From: Lutjanus erythropterus
Taxonomy: Eukaryota > Chordata > Actinopteri > Lutjaniformes > Lutjanidae
NCBI GenBank assembly: GCA_020091685.1
Contig: CM034603.1
Span: 18,476,611 to 18,540,610 of the forward strand
Length of the DNA stretch: 64,000 nt
Reading direction: 5' to 3'
The notes under the pieces: generated by a model
Database searches by the model: none
What the model was told of the DNA's origin: nothing
What the model saw: only the letters and a program-made list of their open reading frames with translations
In this document: positions 13,101 through 28,100 of the stretch, piece after piece
Position numbering within the stretch: position 1 is the stretch's first letter
Layout: each line of letters begins with the position of its first letter
Translations under genes and position numbers: made by a program

Positions 13101-16100
13101 CTTTTTAACATTATGATCTTAAATTTTTGATCAGCTGATGAACAGCCTGTTTGAGTTTAAGTTTAATCCAGTTTTCAATAAATTGCCTACTCTCTATTTT
13201 TTGTTTTGCTCCTGTTTCTTCTTTTTGTATTTTGAAGCTCTATGTACAACCTGGTTATGATCCACCAGTGCGAAATGCAAATACTTTTCTCCTGGTCTTA
13301 AGATTTTGTTCAGGAGTGTATGTCAACTGCTGAATAAAGTATCATGTTAGATTGTTAGACTGCATATAACATTAATAACATAATAACATTTCTTACAGTG
13401 TAGATGCACTATTAAGGGTGCAATGTGTAAGATACAGCCATAACTTTAGTTGACATTATCAACAGAATGTTAAGAAATAACTGTTCTAATATTATGTAGA
13501 TATTTCTACAATAAATAGACATCCTTAAGTTACCATACTGACCGGCTCGCTCTGGACTGGCCTGTCTAGTAATGCCACTTTGTTCCACTTTCTAAGATTT
13601 TCAACTAGTGGTCATTAGTTAAGGCAAACAGTCAATTGGTCTTCCAGTCTGTGGCTTCCTGATGGTGAAACAAGCTACCAAACCAAACAAAGTTGTAAAC
13701 TGGTCATTGCACATGTGTGATATAAAATTCCAAGATATTTGTGGAAATAAGCAAACTGCCTGTTAAACGCTAACAGCAAAAGCAGCAATGATTCTGACTG
13801 TGTCTGAACAACCAGCAAGGAGACCGAACAGTTCTTCACAAAACAAATACTCACTTGAACTAGCTACTGACTGCTACAGCACAGTTAGCAGCGTGCACTA
13901 ATGACTACAGTTGTTACAGGAAGAAAGGTCTGTGTTGCAATAATCTCCCATGCCGATCAATGAAATGATGAATAAATGACAGCATGGTTGGCTAAGGCTC
14001 TTACCACAGACTAATGAGGGGGCCCTAGTAATTTTTTTTCCATTATTCATTAAAAAGAGTTCTGCACATCTAAGACCTTTTTTCCCCTCTTTCCAACCGG
14101 CTAATATACAGTTAAAATATTGTGCCACAAAATGCATTTGTTTAATCATTTTGAGAATTTGTTCAGTTGTATGCAGAAAGAGGTAGGGTGCTAATTAGTT
14201 TCAAGACAAAGTCCTATTCAAATATATCCAAAAGTCCTGTTTCAATGGTAGGTGAAATCTGGTCTGTAGAAAATGTAATTTCTTTGCATTTAATGTTTCA
14301 TATAAAATTTCATAAATACAGTGCTGTGTGCTGTAACCAGAAACTTCCAGGACATCATAATGGGAGAAGATCTTACCCAGCCAGACACACTGCTTTCACA
14401 GTGAGGCAGTGGCTAACTGCCATCACAGCTTAGCTCATAACTAGGAGGTAACGATGCATCGTGAGACAGTTAAAAATTGATACAAATGTGTGGCGATTGA
14501 AATCGGTTGAGATGAAAAATGAATCGTGATGCCATTTTTAAAGAGTGCATGAGACCGGCCTGACCCGGAGAGAAAATTTGTGCTTCTGACAGAGCTGGTT
14601 GGATATACCGTGCGTAATTTTGTGCACTTCAAACTTCAGAAACACTTTCTGATTCTGTTTCCTCCACCCTCAGTCATGTTAGTGGGATGGGGGAGTGATG
14701 ATGGGAGGAGGAGATGAGGAAGAGGAAGAAGAGGAGAAGAAGGAGGAACACGGTCAGCTGCGTAATTGCTCTCTTGAGATGGCAGCTTCACAGCGCACCA
14801 GCTCTCTCCCCAACTCCTTTCTCCTCTCCTCTGAATTATGAGATACAACCCATTTTCAAGGCACCTCAGTGTAAAGGCCAAAACGCACTAAAGGCGTCTG
14901 ACGCTCGCGATTTGAAATGCACCCATTGTTCTAAATGGCAGAACACACACTGAAAGCATCTTGACGCGCGTCACAGTGACTTGACGCTCGCACTCTGAAC
15001 TTGTTCCGATTTTTGGAGCGTCAAATGAGGACCAGGGCTTTTTTATCTGCAGCTGCAGTTCGAGTTTGGGGAGAGTTACATGGAATAAAAAAAGGCATGG
15101 ACATGAGGAGCGAGTACTGATGGAGCTTTAGCTCCACCTGAAACCAGGTAAAAGAAAAAAGGAAAAAAAAAAAATGACCCGCAGGAGAGAGGGAGGGAGG
15201 GAGAGAGTGTGTGAATAGGGACAGATGCACCGACTTGATATAAAAACTTTTTATGATCATGAAACATAATATTGAACACTTTTGTGGCGTGTGAGTTTTC
15301 TGTTCTAAGTCCGATTTGTTTACTTAATACTTTACTTAGTTACTCCCCGCCGATTGATCATAACTGCGCAGGAGGAGAGAGAGGGACAGCAGAGAGGAGG
15401 AAGAGGTGTGTGAAGTGCTGACTGATATAAAACTGATAAATCCTGATGTTACTGTACAATTCCCTGACTAAAATATCTGTCTCAGGAACAGACAGACGCT
15501 CGTCTCCTCCATGAAAGCTTTGTCACTTCGCAACATTATTTTAAATCATTATGAACTGTCCAGACTCTGTGTCTCCCTCTTCATCTCCTCGGTGTGTGTC
15601 GGTGTGCAGTTTGCTGTCTGCTGTGGTCTAAAACATCCTTACAGGTGTAAACTGGGTGAAACTGATGTAAATTATCCTGCTTTCTTAATACAAAAACATT
15701 AATATCGCGCACCGTTTAGTCATTATATAGATGGACCTGAAAAAAGATGAGGATCAATAGACGCGCGTCAAATGAAGCCTGCAGTGCGTTTTGGCCTTAA
15801 AACATAACCAGTTATGTATCTGCATGACATTTGCAGTTAATTAATTGCATTACTTTTTGCAGGCATTCATGTAAAATAAATTATTTCCACATCTCGCTCT
15901 CGCACTTTCACTTCTCAAACCAGGAGATCTGTCTCCTCGCTTTGAAAATCTTTTCTCTTTGTTTCCTTCTGGTAAGTCCGCCTTCATGCTGCCACCACTT
16001 GCCCTCCTAGTGCACCTGCTTCTTAAAGGCGATGAGAGCTGACTGTCTGACTGGCTGAATGAGGGCACTTGGGCTCAGCTGATAGATGTATCCTGGTGTG

Positions 16101-19100
16101 CGCTGGTGGCGCAAGGGGCGGGATAGGGGCAAGATACCCCTGCACCCCTGGCACAAGACTGCAAAGGTGGATTAGGACACACCTTGTAAAAATGAAGCAG
16201 CTTCTGCTGCTGCTGCTCCTTTTGCAGGTTTATGTCTGTGTCGGTGCTTAATGTGGGGCCGTGTTTCTCCAGTCGAGTGAATATATATCAGTGTATTCTG
16301 TCACAGTCTACATTCAACATTATTTCCATTTTCCAGATAAAACCAATGCCAAACTGTGCTGATTTTAAGAGCTGTCATCTGTTTGACTTTGCTGCTATAA
16401 ACATCCAGGGTTGTCTAGGCGATCCGGGCATATGCACTGGGTGAAAGGGGCTGCTGTCTGACAGAGCCACAGCCCCGACTAGTGGTGGGCGGCTGCATAA
16501 AATCTTAGAGGCAACAGATAACTGGCATCATGCATGAATAAAATATTGCTAAATAGTTTAAACAATTAGTATTTCTTGTGCCGACTAGCAAGGGTGGGGA
16601 CATTTGATTGTATAGTTGATAATCGTGCGCATCCCTAGAGCTTATCAATATTTCGGCACCAGTTTACTTCCATTACCAATCAGGACTTGGTACCAATTTA
16701 GTCTTGACACCCTTCCCTAATTTACTTTCATGCATGTGCATGTGGAGCGTTGTTGTCGTAACACATACTTGGAAAAATCTGATGATGAGATGGACTGTAT
16801 TTATATGTAGCCATACCTGGATGCAATAGTTTGTAGATGCCATCGGACGCCAGAAGCTTGCACAGTTGGCACTGGGAGAAGTGGGTGGTGCCGGAGTTAA
16901 ACGTGCTCCTTCTGCCAGGTGTTTACAGATGTATTTCTCCTTATTGGTGCAGGGCAGCACATCCCAGAGGCCAGCAAAAATCCCAGTTTTCATAGCAACA
17001 CAACCCTGTCGGTGACCTTGCAAGGAAGAAATTGTGAAATGCCAGTCGTGAAGCCACTTTTTGACACATTTTAGACATGGAGTTTACAGGTTTTTCGTAC
17101 CTGGCATTTCTGCGTTCCAGTGAGTAAATCTCACTAAATTTGTGTTGGTCCACACAAATTCATCAATGTTTTTCTGGTTTGAGAGGCCTATCCAGAAGTG
17201 TTTCTCTGGTCTCAACCCCACTAAGCTGACAAGGAATGCATTATCCACTCTGGAAATAATTACACAAGTAGGATCATAGGATTTCTGATGTCATCAATGT
17301 TGTATAGTAACAAAAGCTTATATTATTTTTCCCTTTGTAAATCTAAATACATTTGAACTTCTGAAATTTAGTATTAATCTCAACATTTGGAGGAAAAATA
17401 AATCTTACCCATTTGAAACATCAGCTAAGTAAGAATTTGATCTCTGGCAGTCATCTTTAGCGTCATCAAATATTTTGTTCTCTGTTCCTATGAAGTAACA
17501 GTATGAGCCATGTCTTCTCCAACCCTGAATTTATGGAAAACAGAAAAGTGAAGAATACACATTTTATGATTTTCTGTTTTTAGAGGAGGAAAAAAACACC
17601 CTGAAGTTTTCCCCTAGTATATGATATCTGTAGGAATTTGACAGAGTTGTTTAATAATATCACTGACTGATGATATGACAGTGATTGCGCTGAAAGCAAC
17701 ACATTCCAACAGTTTTTACCATGATTGTCTTATTTTTTAGAAATCTTTCAAACTTTAGAAAAGATCAGAAAAACATTCTGTAATCTAGCCTAAATGGTCT
17801 ACCAGGTATTTTGAAGTTCAACATATGTAAGGCTGCAATAAAGGAACTACTTGGGTGAACTGTACAACAAGCAAAAAAAACCCCATACAGCCCTGACATA
17901 TTATTTGTAGTAAGCAGGAACATTGGCATTCATTTGAAGCCATGTTTCCATCCTCTTGTAAATTCGTTCATATTCAGTTGCTTTTAAGTGTTCTGTTTAT
18001 GTGGCTCTTAAGCTGCTTGGTTGTCCACTGTGTTCACCAGCTAACTTAACTTTGATAAACTGACAGTCCTCAACCTGCCCAGCTCCACAAGGCAAAACAG
18101 AACCAAAACACTGAGCTCAATAAAAGCTAAAAATCTCTGTTGAGCTTAGGACAATGGTAGAGGTTGGTGAGGTGCCTGGATGTTACAGAACTATACCGTG
18201 AGTACACTTTTGGAATTATTTTATGACTGAGAGATAAACATTTTTTAAACTATCAAAAGTAAGTCAACTTCACGTACAGTTTTGCAGCCTACATCCTGCC
18301 TCACTTCATCTCCAGTGGGATTAGAGGCACTCATCTTCATACAAATGTAGCCATGTTTCTCTTCACACACAGAGTCAGCCCAGTTCCCTTTCTGCAACAG
18401 AGTACATGAAATATTTATTTAGTGTGGGAATGGATGTTCTTGAAGGTATGTTTCAGAGTCAAACAAAAACACCAAAATCTTTAAACTGTGCAAATGTAAT
18501 GCTAGAATACATACAGAGAGACATACAGACATACACAGCAGACAAATTTAAAAGATGCAGGGTCCAACATTAAGGTTTTTTCCTACTTGCCCTGCAGGGC
18601 AAATACTTCTCAAATCTCCTTACACCATCTAAATTTGTACTTGCCCTGCCTAGGAGGTTCTTTTTCTGGCTGTTTGGTACATAATTTCGCTCACAACTTA
18701 TTTCTAACTAAAATCTTTTGCCTTTTGACTGTATGAAACACTACACAACACTTCTTTCTTCAGAGAGCAGTATTTATTAGCTATATTATAGCCAACAAAA
18801 AGTGATAAAAGATAAAGAAATCGTAAAGAACAGAGGGGGTATGACCAGAAAAGATTTTTTTTTTTAACTTGCTCTTACTCCTATTGAACATGAACAATAT
18901 TTTTTATGTTCATTATTTGTTGTTAATGTGCTGTTGAAGAACCTGTTTGTCTTTTTTATTTTTATAGCTTGTTTTTATTTTGTTTGTATTATTTTCAATA
19001 AACTTCAAACTCAACTCAACATTATATTTAACGAGGAATTTGTACAGATCAGTGCAGTCAGATCGGTGAAATGTTTAAGTGCTATTTCACAGTAATTAAA

Positions 19101-22100
19101 CAGGACCAGTTACTAGGGTTGGGTGATTGAATGAATTTATCATCTATCAACAATGGGCTGAATCTATCGCTAAATGCTTTTTTGGCCAATATTCAGGGCG
19201 ATATTTGTCATTTTATTCTGCTAATGTAATAGTCTACAGACCCACTCAGCTGACGATGAGTGAGCTGAGCTGGGTGATGAGTGAGAGGAAAACAGTCTGC
19301 AGAGTCAGACTCTTTATGCTGTTTCTGCATGGTGAATTAAGGACTTTTTTTTGACCAAACCAGAGTTGGTGATTGTTGGAAGAGAGGACAGACTATCAAA
19401 GACGGTTTTGGTGAGTTTTACATGTTTTTCTGTTGCGTTTGAATGAAGTGTGTTTTCCGAGGAGTTAATGAGCCAATTAAGCTCATCTTAGTTTGGTAAA
19501 GGAGAGAAACTTGAATTCAGAAAGTGTATGGTAGTATTTCTCTGTTTAAAATGGAAAATACGTGTGAGAAGATGTAATTTCTAGACAGTTTGTGAGTTTA
19601 TTTTGTCTGTTGGATGTAGTGAACGCACACAGCATGTGTAACATACTGAATTCGCCGCTTGTGCACATCTCCCAGCTGAGACCAGAGAGGGAGGGAGGTG
19701 GGGGGAGGGGGGTGAAGATATCGCCAATTGCTGATGGATGGGCTGACAATGATTGTTTAGAAAATTTTAACATATCGCCCAACTCTACCAGTTTTACACC
19801 CTCTGTGCTCTCTCTGAACAGGTGAGCCACCTGTTTAACGCTGTTGTTGCTGCGGTAAAATTATCCATTTTTATCGGCTGTAGCTGGGAACTCTCTGCAG
19901 ACAGTGCAGTACATAGTATATATTGTAGCATTGTACTCCACCCACGGATACATTTCTTTCCACGAAGGGAGAAATTTTCTGTGTCTCTTTTATGTTACAT
20001 AAGCTAATTTAGCTAACTTTGGCTGTGAGCCTTCCGCCATGATGTTTGAATGAACATCTGGCATTTGTACGTTAGCAGAGATGCTCAGCCAATGGAGGCA
20101 GGGCACACTGTAACTGACCACTCTGGGGCTCCGTAGTAACAGAAACGAGAGAGGAAAAACATAATCGGGTATGTCTGGGCAGGTTTTGCTTGCCCACCAG
20201 TTATTTTTAGTTGCCTCAGGCATTCAGGCAGCTGTTAATGTTGGACCCTGAAATGCACATCTAAGTAACTCTGAGGTGCAGCTGGACTATTTGCCTGTTT
20301 TTACTGCCTGATTAATTAGGTTAAAGAGCCTTATTTAATGTCTTTCTCTAATTGAGAGCATGTTATGTCCACATACACCAAGGTAATATGTAGGGATGTC
20401 TCGATCACATTTTTTTGCCCCCGAGTCGGAGCCCGAGTCATTTGATTTTCAGTATCTGCCGATACCGAGTCCCGATCCAATACTTCAGCAATGCATTAAT
20501 AAGAAGAAGAGAGAACACATCCACTTTTCCACCACACGAAATGCCCAATTTGTACACATTACAAGTGGCTGTTGCGCTGCCTTCGCTGTCCAGTTTAAAA
20601 TACCTCCAAACTGCAGACATTTTCACTGTCCCGAGGTGACACGTTTGCCCTGCGTTAGCCTACTGACTACCAACTCACTACTATTATGTTGTCTGAATTC
20701 CCTGCCTGCCATAAATTGTGACGTTTACGGTGTTGTTTCCGTCTGTGCAACAATGAATATTGATGTTATGGAACTTATTAAAAATTAAAACTAAGCCATT
20801 GTCATTCCATTTGACAACCTCTTTGTACCCCAGGATGAATTTAAAACGTGAACATGGCCATGTTTGTTGTTTTGTAAGGTTAAATCTGATAATTTCCACC
20901 CGATTCTGATCATTTGAAAATCATGTGATCTGCCCCGATTTCTGATCACGTGATCGGATCGGGACATCCCTAGTAATATGTGCAGCATACACATGGCTTA
21001 CCTCTCCCCTGATGAGAACACAGTCTTGATCTTGATCAGTGGACACAGCAGGTTTCCCAAATTCCCAGCTAGTGAAACTGACAGTAGAGTGGTCAGTCCA
21101 GTCAAATAGCCCCTCTGTTTTCCTGTCATTCAGTCCAATCCAAAGCTCATCAGTGGATGCTGCAGACATGATCAAAAGAAAATGTTTTTTCCATAACCAT
21201 TTTTTACAACAACTTAAAAGTAATTTTTGTATTTTTCATGTGGATGTTCAGGCAGTATTGCTGGTAAATGTAGTCAGTTCCTCAGCCCGCCAACTCGTGT
21301 CTGTCTCCCTACGTGTTGCAGCTGTTGAGCCAGGCTGTGACAGTAGTGTAGTGAAGATTACATGAGGTGGAAACGGAACTTCACTCTGGAAAGCTTGTGA
21401 AGTTTGTCTTTCAACCACTGTGGGGTGTTGTAGGATTCTGGCTTGTGGCATTGTCAAGGCTGAGAGATGGCACTCATTTGCATAATTCCCCATTAATTAA
21501 TAAATTCTGAGAGTTTAAGTTTCCTATTTTATGTTCCAAAATGCAAATGTTACCATTTGATAGTGCTTGTATTGTGTTTGTTCTGAACAAAAAGTCAGTA
21601 TCTGGCCCCTGATTATGGATCCAATAGGTTCCATCTCTAATAATTTGTCAATTTCTCAACATATTTGCCTCTGACAGAACTATTCTTGGTCACGGCAGTG
21701 TTGGGGGAGTGTGAAACATCAGCAATTGTAATGCTATTATAGTTCTCACTGGACTCCTTACACACTGCTTTGATAAAGAATATATTCAGATGGCTACATG
21801 ATTAATAACAAGATCAGTAATGACTGTACATCAGGGTTTTCTGCAGCATATTGTAGCAGAGGTAGGTCATCTTGCCTGAATTAAAGACCACCTTCTTAAA
21901 GGGAAAGTTCACCCAAAAATGAAAATTCAGTCATTATCTACTCGCCCTCATGCCCTCATTTTGTTAGTTTGCAAAACACTGCTGGAGTTCCACAGGAAAA
22001 AAAACGTGTTGCAGACTATGTAAGTGAATGGTGACCAGGGAAACAGGGAAACAACATCATATGCCCCCCATACTGCTTGTCTGGCATAATCCAAGTCTCT

Positions 22101-25100
22101 TAAAGTCCTGACATGCCATTTGCACACCATCACACCACACACACCTAGTTCAGAAAGTGTGCATGAACATGTGAACGTGGCACCAAGCTAGAAATCTACC
22201 GTGAAGATTCAGGTTAAAAACATAGTGTAAATAACATTTTTTTAGTCAGCTTGGCATCTTGGGGCTTTATGAGGCTGAGATTACACCAGACGAGCAGTAT
22301 GGAGGCATTTTATGTTTTTACTGTGAAGATTTTTACATTTGAAAACTGGTCACCATTAGACATGGGCAGTATTAAGATATTATAGTATACCAGGGTATTA
22401 AGAAATCCTGATGGTGTGATTTTTAATACTGTCAAATACAGATGCTCCTCTTTTATTTAACTGATACTGAGATGCTGTATTGTAGTGCACAGCTTACACC
22501 AACAGGGGTCAGTCTCTGTGCAGCAGTTGCAGCATTGTTTGGGAGAGTCTGCAACACTGTTATCCTGTGCAATTCCAGCAGTGTTTTGAGGACTAAAAAA
22601 CTAAACCTGACCTTCATTTGGCATGAGGGTGAGGAGGTAATGACTGAGCTTTCATTTTTGGCTGAACTATCCCTTTAATTGTGTAAATAATTATACAAAA
22701 GTAATATTTATCTTAAGAAATAAGTGTAGAGGTGCTATGTCACAATGTGAAGGCTGTACATTTATTTATAGATCTGTCAGCTTTGGCTTAGCACATGATG
22801 ATGAATAATTGTAGATTTTACATTCCCTTTGAGGTAGTTAATCAGAGCAGAGCATCACAATGCCAGTCTGAGCGATGTAAGGATTTCTTCCTTAAAGAAA
22901 AACGTGTTTGTTTTTATTGTTTTTTACATACTGTATCCAAGTTGAGAGATGACAAAGCTTTGGTCCTCCACATTACGGATGCTGACTAGGTTCCCTCCTC
23001 CATTATGACACAATCTCTGAGCATCAGACCAGGTTTTCTGTGTCCGATTGAGGTAGAAGCAGTGGTCATTGTAGGGAATCCAAGGATTTGAACAAAATCC
23101 TGTCTGAACAGCTGATTATACAAACAACAAAGAAATATAAGGACTGAGGGTTAGGTATAGTGTTGATGTACAGTTCTCAGGAGATGTGTAGAGTGAAATA
23201 GATATTTTTCTTTTTTTACCCGGTGTAGGCTGTTCTTCAGCCATTTTACTGTAGCAGATGTACCCCAGTTTCTTGCTGCAGGGTGAACTTTGCCAGGAGT
23301 ACCGTACAGCAGGATCAGCAATTGCACAATTATGTCCAGGATTAGGAAGTGGGTGTCCTAAAACAAGATGAAATCAGATCAGAGCAGGAGTCATGACTCA
23401 GTTACTCAAGATAATTCACAGACCTTGTTCTGACCGGTTTCATGCAGGAAATATTTTCTTCATATAGCAGAATCTACTGGCACTCCTCTTTCTGCAATAG
23501 AATCTATTTTTTACTAGAAAGAAAGTAGTTCTTATGTGAAACTGCTCACAACAAAGCTTGTGAATTATTTTGATTAAACTTGTCATGATTTGTGGAAAGA
23601 GACATTGGTGTTGAATTTTTCAAATGTATTTTTCGTGCTTTGTGCACCATAAGCCAAGTACCGTTTAGTCCCATCACATTTGGGAGAAAACAGACATCTT
23701 TAAAGCCATTATCTCCAAGACTGGGCTACTCGCCAGTGGTGGACAAAGTACTCAACCCCAGTACTTGAGTCAAAGTATAGATACTCCTGGTCAAATATTA
23801 CGCAACTACAAGTGAAAGTTGCTTAGTCAAAATTTTACTTGAGTTAAAGTACTAGAGTTCTTGCTTTTAAAAATACTTAAGTATTCAAAAGTACATGTTT
23901 TTAAAAATACTTAAGTATTCAAAAGTACAAATTACAAAGTACATTTTCTAATATCAGTACATGGCTGTATTGTTTTCACGATGCATTTACAGAACCTTGT
24001 AACTTTCTGAAACCACCTAATGATGCACTGACCTGCTTGTAGAACCACTCTGCTACACAAAGTCTATAGAAACACTTATAAAAACTTCAGCATAGAAATA
24101 CAATCAAAAACAAAAAGGACAGCTGTTGTCAATTTCTGATGTAACTGTATTAAAATCACATCATAAAATTAGATTGAAGCCAACTGTAAGGAGTTCTCCA
24201 AGACTGAGATTTCTTTCTGGCTTCAGGGGCAGTATATACATGAATTATGTGGTATTTTTCACCCCGATAAAAACAATCCAACTTTAAAAGCTACCTGCAA
24301 TGATTAATAATTATAATAACATCTTGAGATTTAATTTTGTCTTTCTCCTGCTGTCACCATTACCGCTTTTTGTTTGAATGAAAGAGGGAGAGTTTGCTTG
24401 TGCTTGTTACAGAGCGCCTGAATGACGCATTTCCACTTTAACATCAGTCCCATTTGAGAGGAGCTACAGTGATTGGTTTCCTTTTGTGAAGAACACAGCA
24501 TGTGACCAATTGCATTTTAGAAAAGAAAAAACAGCAACAGCTGACTTCAAAGCTCAGTCAAAAAGTAACAACAACCTTCCTAGAAATGTAGTGGAGTCAA
24601 AAGTACAATATTTGTCTTTGAAATGTAGTGGAGTGAAAATAATAAGTTTCCATAAAAACAAATACTCAAGTAAAGTACAGATACTCAAAAAATGTACTTA
24701 AGTACAGTACTCAAGTAAATGTACTTTCACTACTGTCCACCACTGCTACTCGCACTAAAACAATCTAGATGGATGAATAAAACTACAGGTACGAGGAAAA
24801 ACGTGTTTTTTATTATGGGGTGTTCCTTTAAAGAGGAAATATTATATAATATATTTTAATACATCAGAATAGAAACACAAAGTGTCAAAGTGAAGGGAAA
24901 ATCTACCTGAGTCCCATTTCATGTAGCGATAAGGCTTCCCATTAGACCATGTCCAGCCATGTTCTGGTTCCAGAATCAGCCCAGTCCAAAACCTATTGCC
25001 CCCTCTCCCTAGTAGTGCTGTTGAGGGCATGGAGAAAAAAAGAATAATGAGCCACTAGTTGTTGATAAGGCTCAGAGTGTCTGAGTTATACATATATAGT

Positions 25101-28100
25101 TATTTAAATTATTTTGACAACACAACAGTATTCAAACTGAGATTCATCACATCATGTAATGTATTTAAGAATGTATAAAAATGATCTTAATAATAAATCC
25201 AATAATGAAATAAACGTAATTGGGAAAAAAAAATCAATAGGTATATAATTATTGTATGTGCCTAAATACATGCTCCCTTAACAATGCATTCAGTATAGAG
25301 TTAGTGTCACCTTACCTATGACATAAGCATGCTCGTGAGGATCAGTGATACTGAGCAGGGAGGCACCCTGCTGTTTGCAGCTAGTTTCAGCCTGGTGCCA
25401 AGTCAGAGCGGACTGTGTGTTGAGCTGGTAATACGCTCCGGTTGTTGGGTGTATATCCCAGCCTTCTTTGGCTATAAATGTATACAAAATATAGATTTGT
25501 TATTTTTACCACAACGTAAAGTACTCCCTGTAACCTAAAGTGGTATATTTAAGTTTTCAATAAGTGAATGTGAAGAAAACAACAGTAAACTGGTGTAGGC
25601 CCTAAATTAAAGGATAGCTGCTGATAGTCACAAAATTTGGCCACTTTTATAACCCCTTTGTCAGCTTTTTTAAAATATATATATATATCAAGTAACCTCA
25701 AGAGCAGACCTTAACTCATTTCCAATTAAGAGAGTAGCAAAAATGTTTAGGAGAATGTGCTCTGTGTACCTAGCTGTAAACTCAGTTTACAAGAGTGCAC
25801 ATCTGGATCCTTTGTTCGTGACACTTCACTCCCACAGTCCATACAACAGCCTTAAAATGTTTTGTTTATGAACTTACAGGTCGATTTATATGCATATTGA
25901 TGAGATGATAGCAGCTTGAAGAATATTAATAACTGATGATAAAGCTCAGTAGAGTCAGTTAAGTTTAGCTTGAATCCATAAATGTATTTAAATACATAAA
26001 TTTATGATGTCCTTCACATGGAAATGAAGTAGCAACACTGGCTCTTGAAAGCTTTCATGAATCACATATTTTTAATCAGTGTACACGGACACTGTGAATA
26101 TGGCTTTCTATCACCAAAATATTAAAACAAAAGCTTTCATAGGCAGTACTCACAAGTAACTGGGCAGAAGCCCCAGCGTTCACTTTGAAATTTTGTTTCT
26201 ACCGCACACCAAAGACGTTTTTCTGAGGAGTCGATCAGAGTGCAGTCTGAGTACCACTGGTCTTTGTACTGGAAGGGAAACATGCATGGCATTCCAGCTG
26301 CATTTCCACCAATAGTATAAAGTTCTGTGAGAGGTGATAATAATAAAGAAAGATTAGCTACAAAATGTCTGCACCTGCAGTAATTTACCTTTTCATAACA
26401 ACACATGATAAACCACTTTAAAGCATGGTGTTAAAATCTATTTTAAATGCAAGGTGGAATCTTCAGAATGTGTTTTGCTTTGTGTTTTCCACAGTTCAAA
26501 TGAAGATTTATTAAACAGTTATGACTATATGTCATATTTTAAGTAAATAGAAATGCATGAGTAGCTGTTGACAGATTGATCTTCTGTTGAAGCTAGCATG
26601 TAAATATCATGTTTAGCATAACCGTAGGTGTTAAAACATTTTCTTGACAACTGTCATCTTTATTGTTTTACTTTTGTACTGGTAATTCAATTAAAAATTG
26701 TTGATTTTAGCGTGGACAGTACAAGCCCTTCAAAAACAATACAGTACTGTACCTCTGAATGTTCTTGTGCAGGCGCCACTGGATGTCCCTGAAATTGTGA
26801 GATGGTTGTTGGGTCCTACTGTTTTGGAGAGAACTGCTGTGTTATCTGCAGTGAGCTCAATGTAAAGCTCTTGGTCTTTAAGGGCAAGCGCTGTCTCATT
26901 CCTGCATTCCCACTTTTGGAGTTCGCTGGTTTCGTCACAATCATAGAGGGTTACTTCACTTCCCACACTTTTCCCCTGGGCTCCAAGGCATTTCTTCCTT
27001 TGTGGAACCAGAAGTCGGTCACCAGTTGTCCAACGTATGTCACTGCAGTCGTTATTTGTTTTAACCAAACAAAAGCCAGTTGCCCTGTTAGTTAGTTGAA
27101 AGGGTGAATCTGTCGAGAAAAATGACACATTTTTTACTCTTTATTGCAGGCGTATTAGAAAAAAACAGTTTACTAATTTTACTAGGACTAAGATTATCAG
27201 AGGAAAGTGAAATGTATAAACATGTGTCGTTGGCATATGAATGGTTGGATATATTATAGGCTTGGGTGATTGGACAGATATATTGACTATTAACGATGGG
27301 CTGAATCCATCGCTGTTTGCTTCTTGGCCAAATTTGGGATGATATTTGTCATTGTATTTTGCTAATGTAATGATGAGGAGTGACAGGTAAATAGCCTGCA
27401 GAGTTAAGACTCTTTGCACTTTTTTCACGTAGTGAACTAAGGATTTAATTCAACCAAACCAGAGTTTGTGATTGTTGCAAGAATGGACAGACTAACAAAG
27501 ACAGATTTGGTGACTTTTACTTTTTTTTTTTTACACGTTTGTCTGAATGAAGTGTTTTTTCCATCAGTGTATTTCTCATCAGATCCACACCAGTTTAGTC
27601 GCTGACCTTTTTTCTTGTTTTGACTTAGAATGGCGAGTTTTGCTGATTGCTGAATTTACATAAAGGGTTCAAAATCCTGGGTTGTACATTTTTATCTTTG
27701 TTAGCCACATTGCAACAGTATGACCATATTTTGGTCGACTATATAACGGATAAGCTAAGTTATTCCTAACCAGCAAGCACATAAACCTGGCGTTGAATTT
27801 CTACAAGACAGCATAAAATTATTTACTCATCAAATTAGTGTAGCAAACACAAGAATCATAGTAATGCTGACAAGAATGGCCACTGCTGTTGAAATGACGT
27901 CCATCTGTAATTGGGCATGTCCAGGCATCTTTCAGAGTGAGGTAACATGCCAAGAGACAGAATGATCTGCGCATGTCTGAATGTTGAAAAAAGCAGTGTC
28001 ACACGGTGGCAGAGGAAGCACATCCTCTGCCATCCTTTACCATTCTCTTTGCTTAAAAGATGTCCTCTGAAAATGTTCAAAAACAAGCCAAAGAAAACAA

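Larger units (their letters stand above)
11745..13318 (+). mobile_element. Tc1-like transposon with long inverted repeats, degenerate
   Basis: TA dinucleotides flank the ends (11743-11744 and 13319-13320). Inverted repeats of over 100 bp pair cacctgacaaaatcttaaga at the left with tcttaagattttgttcagga at the right. The interior holds a broken transposase and a second, inserted MITE (11883-12318). It lies in gene A intron 12. Confidence 0.8.

Noticed and set aside
20921-21175. Many short C-type lectin ORFs as separate small genes
   Set aside because: They are single exons of the two receptor genes; phases and order join them into one protein each.
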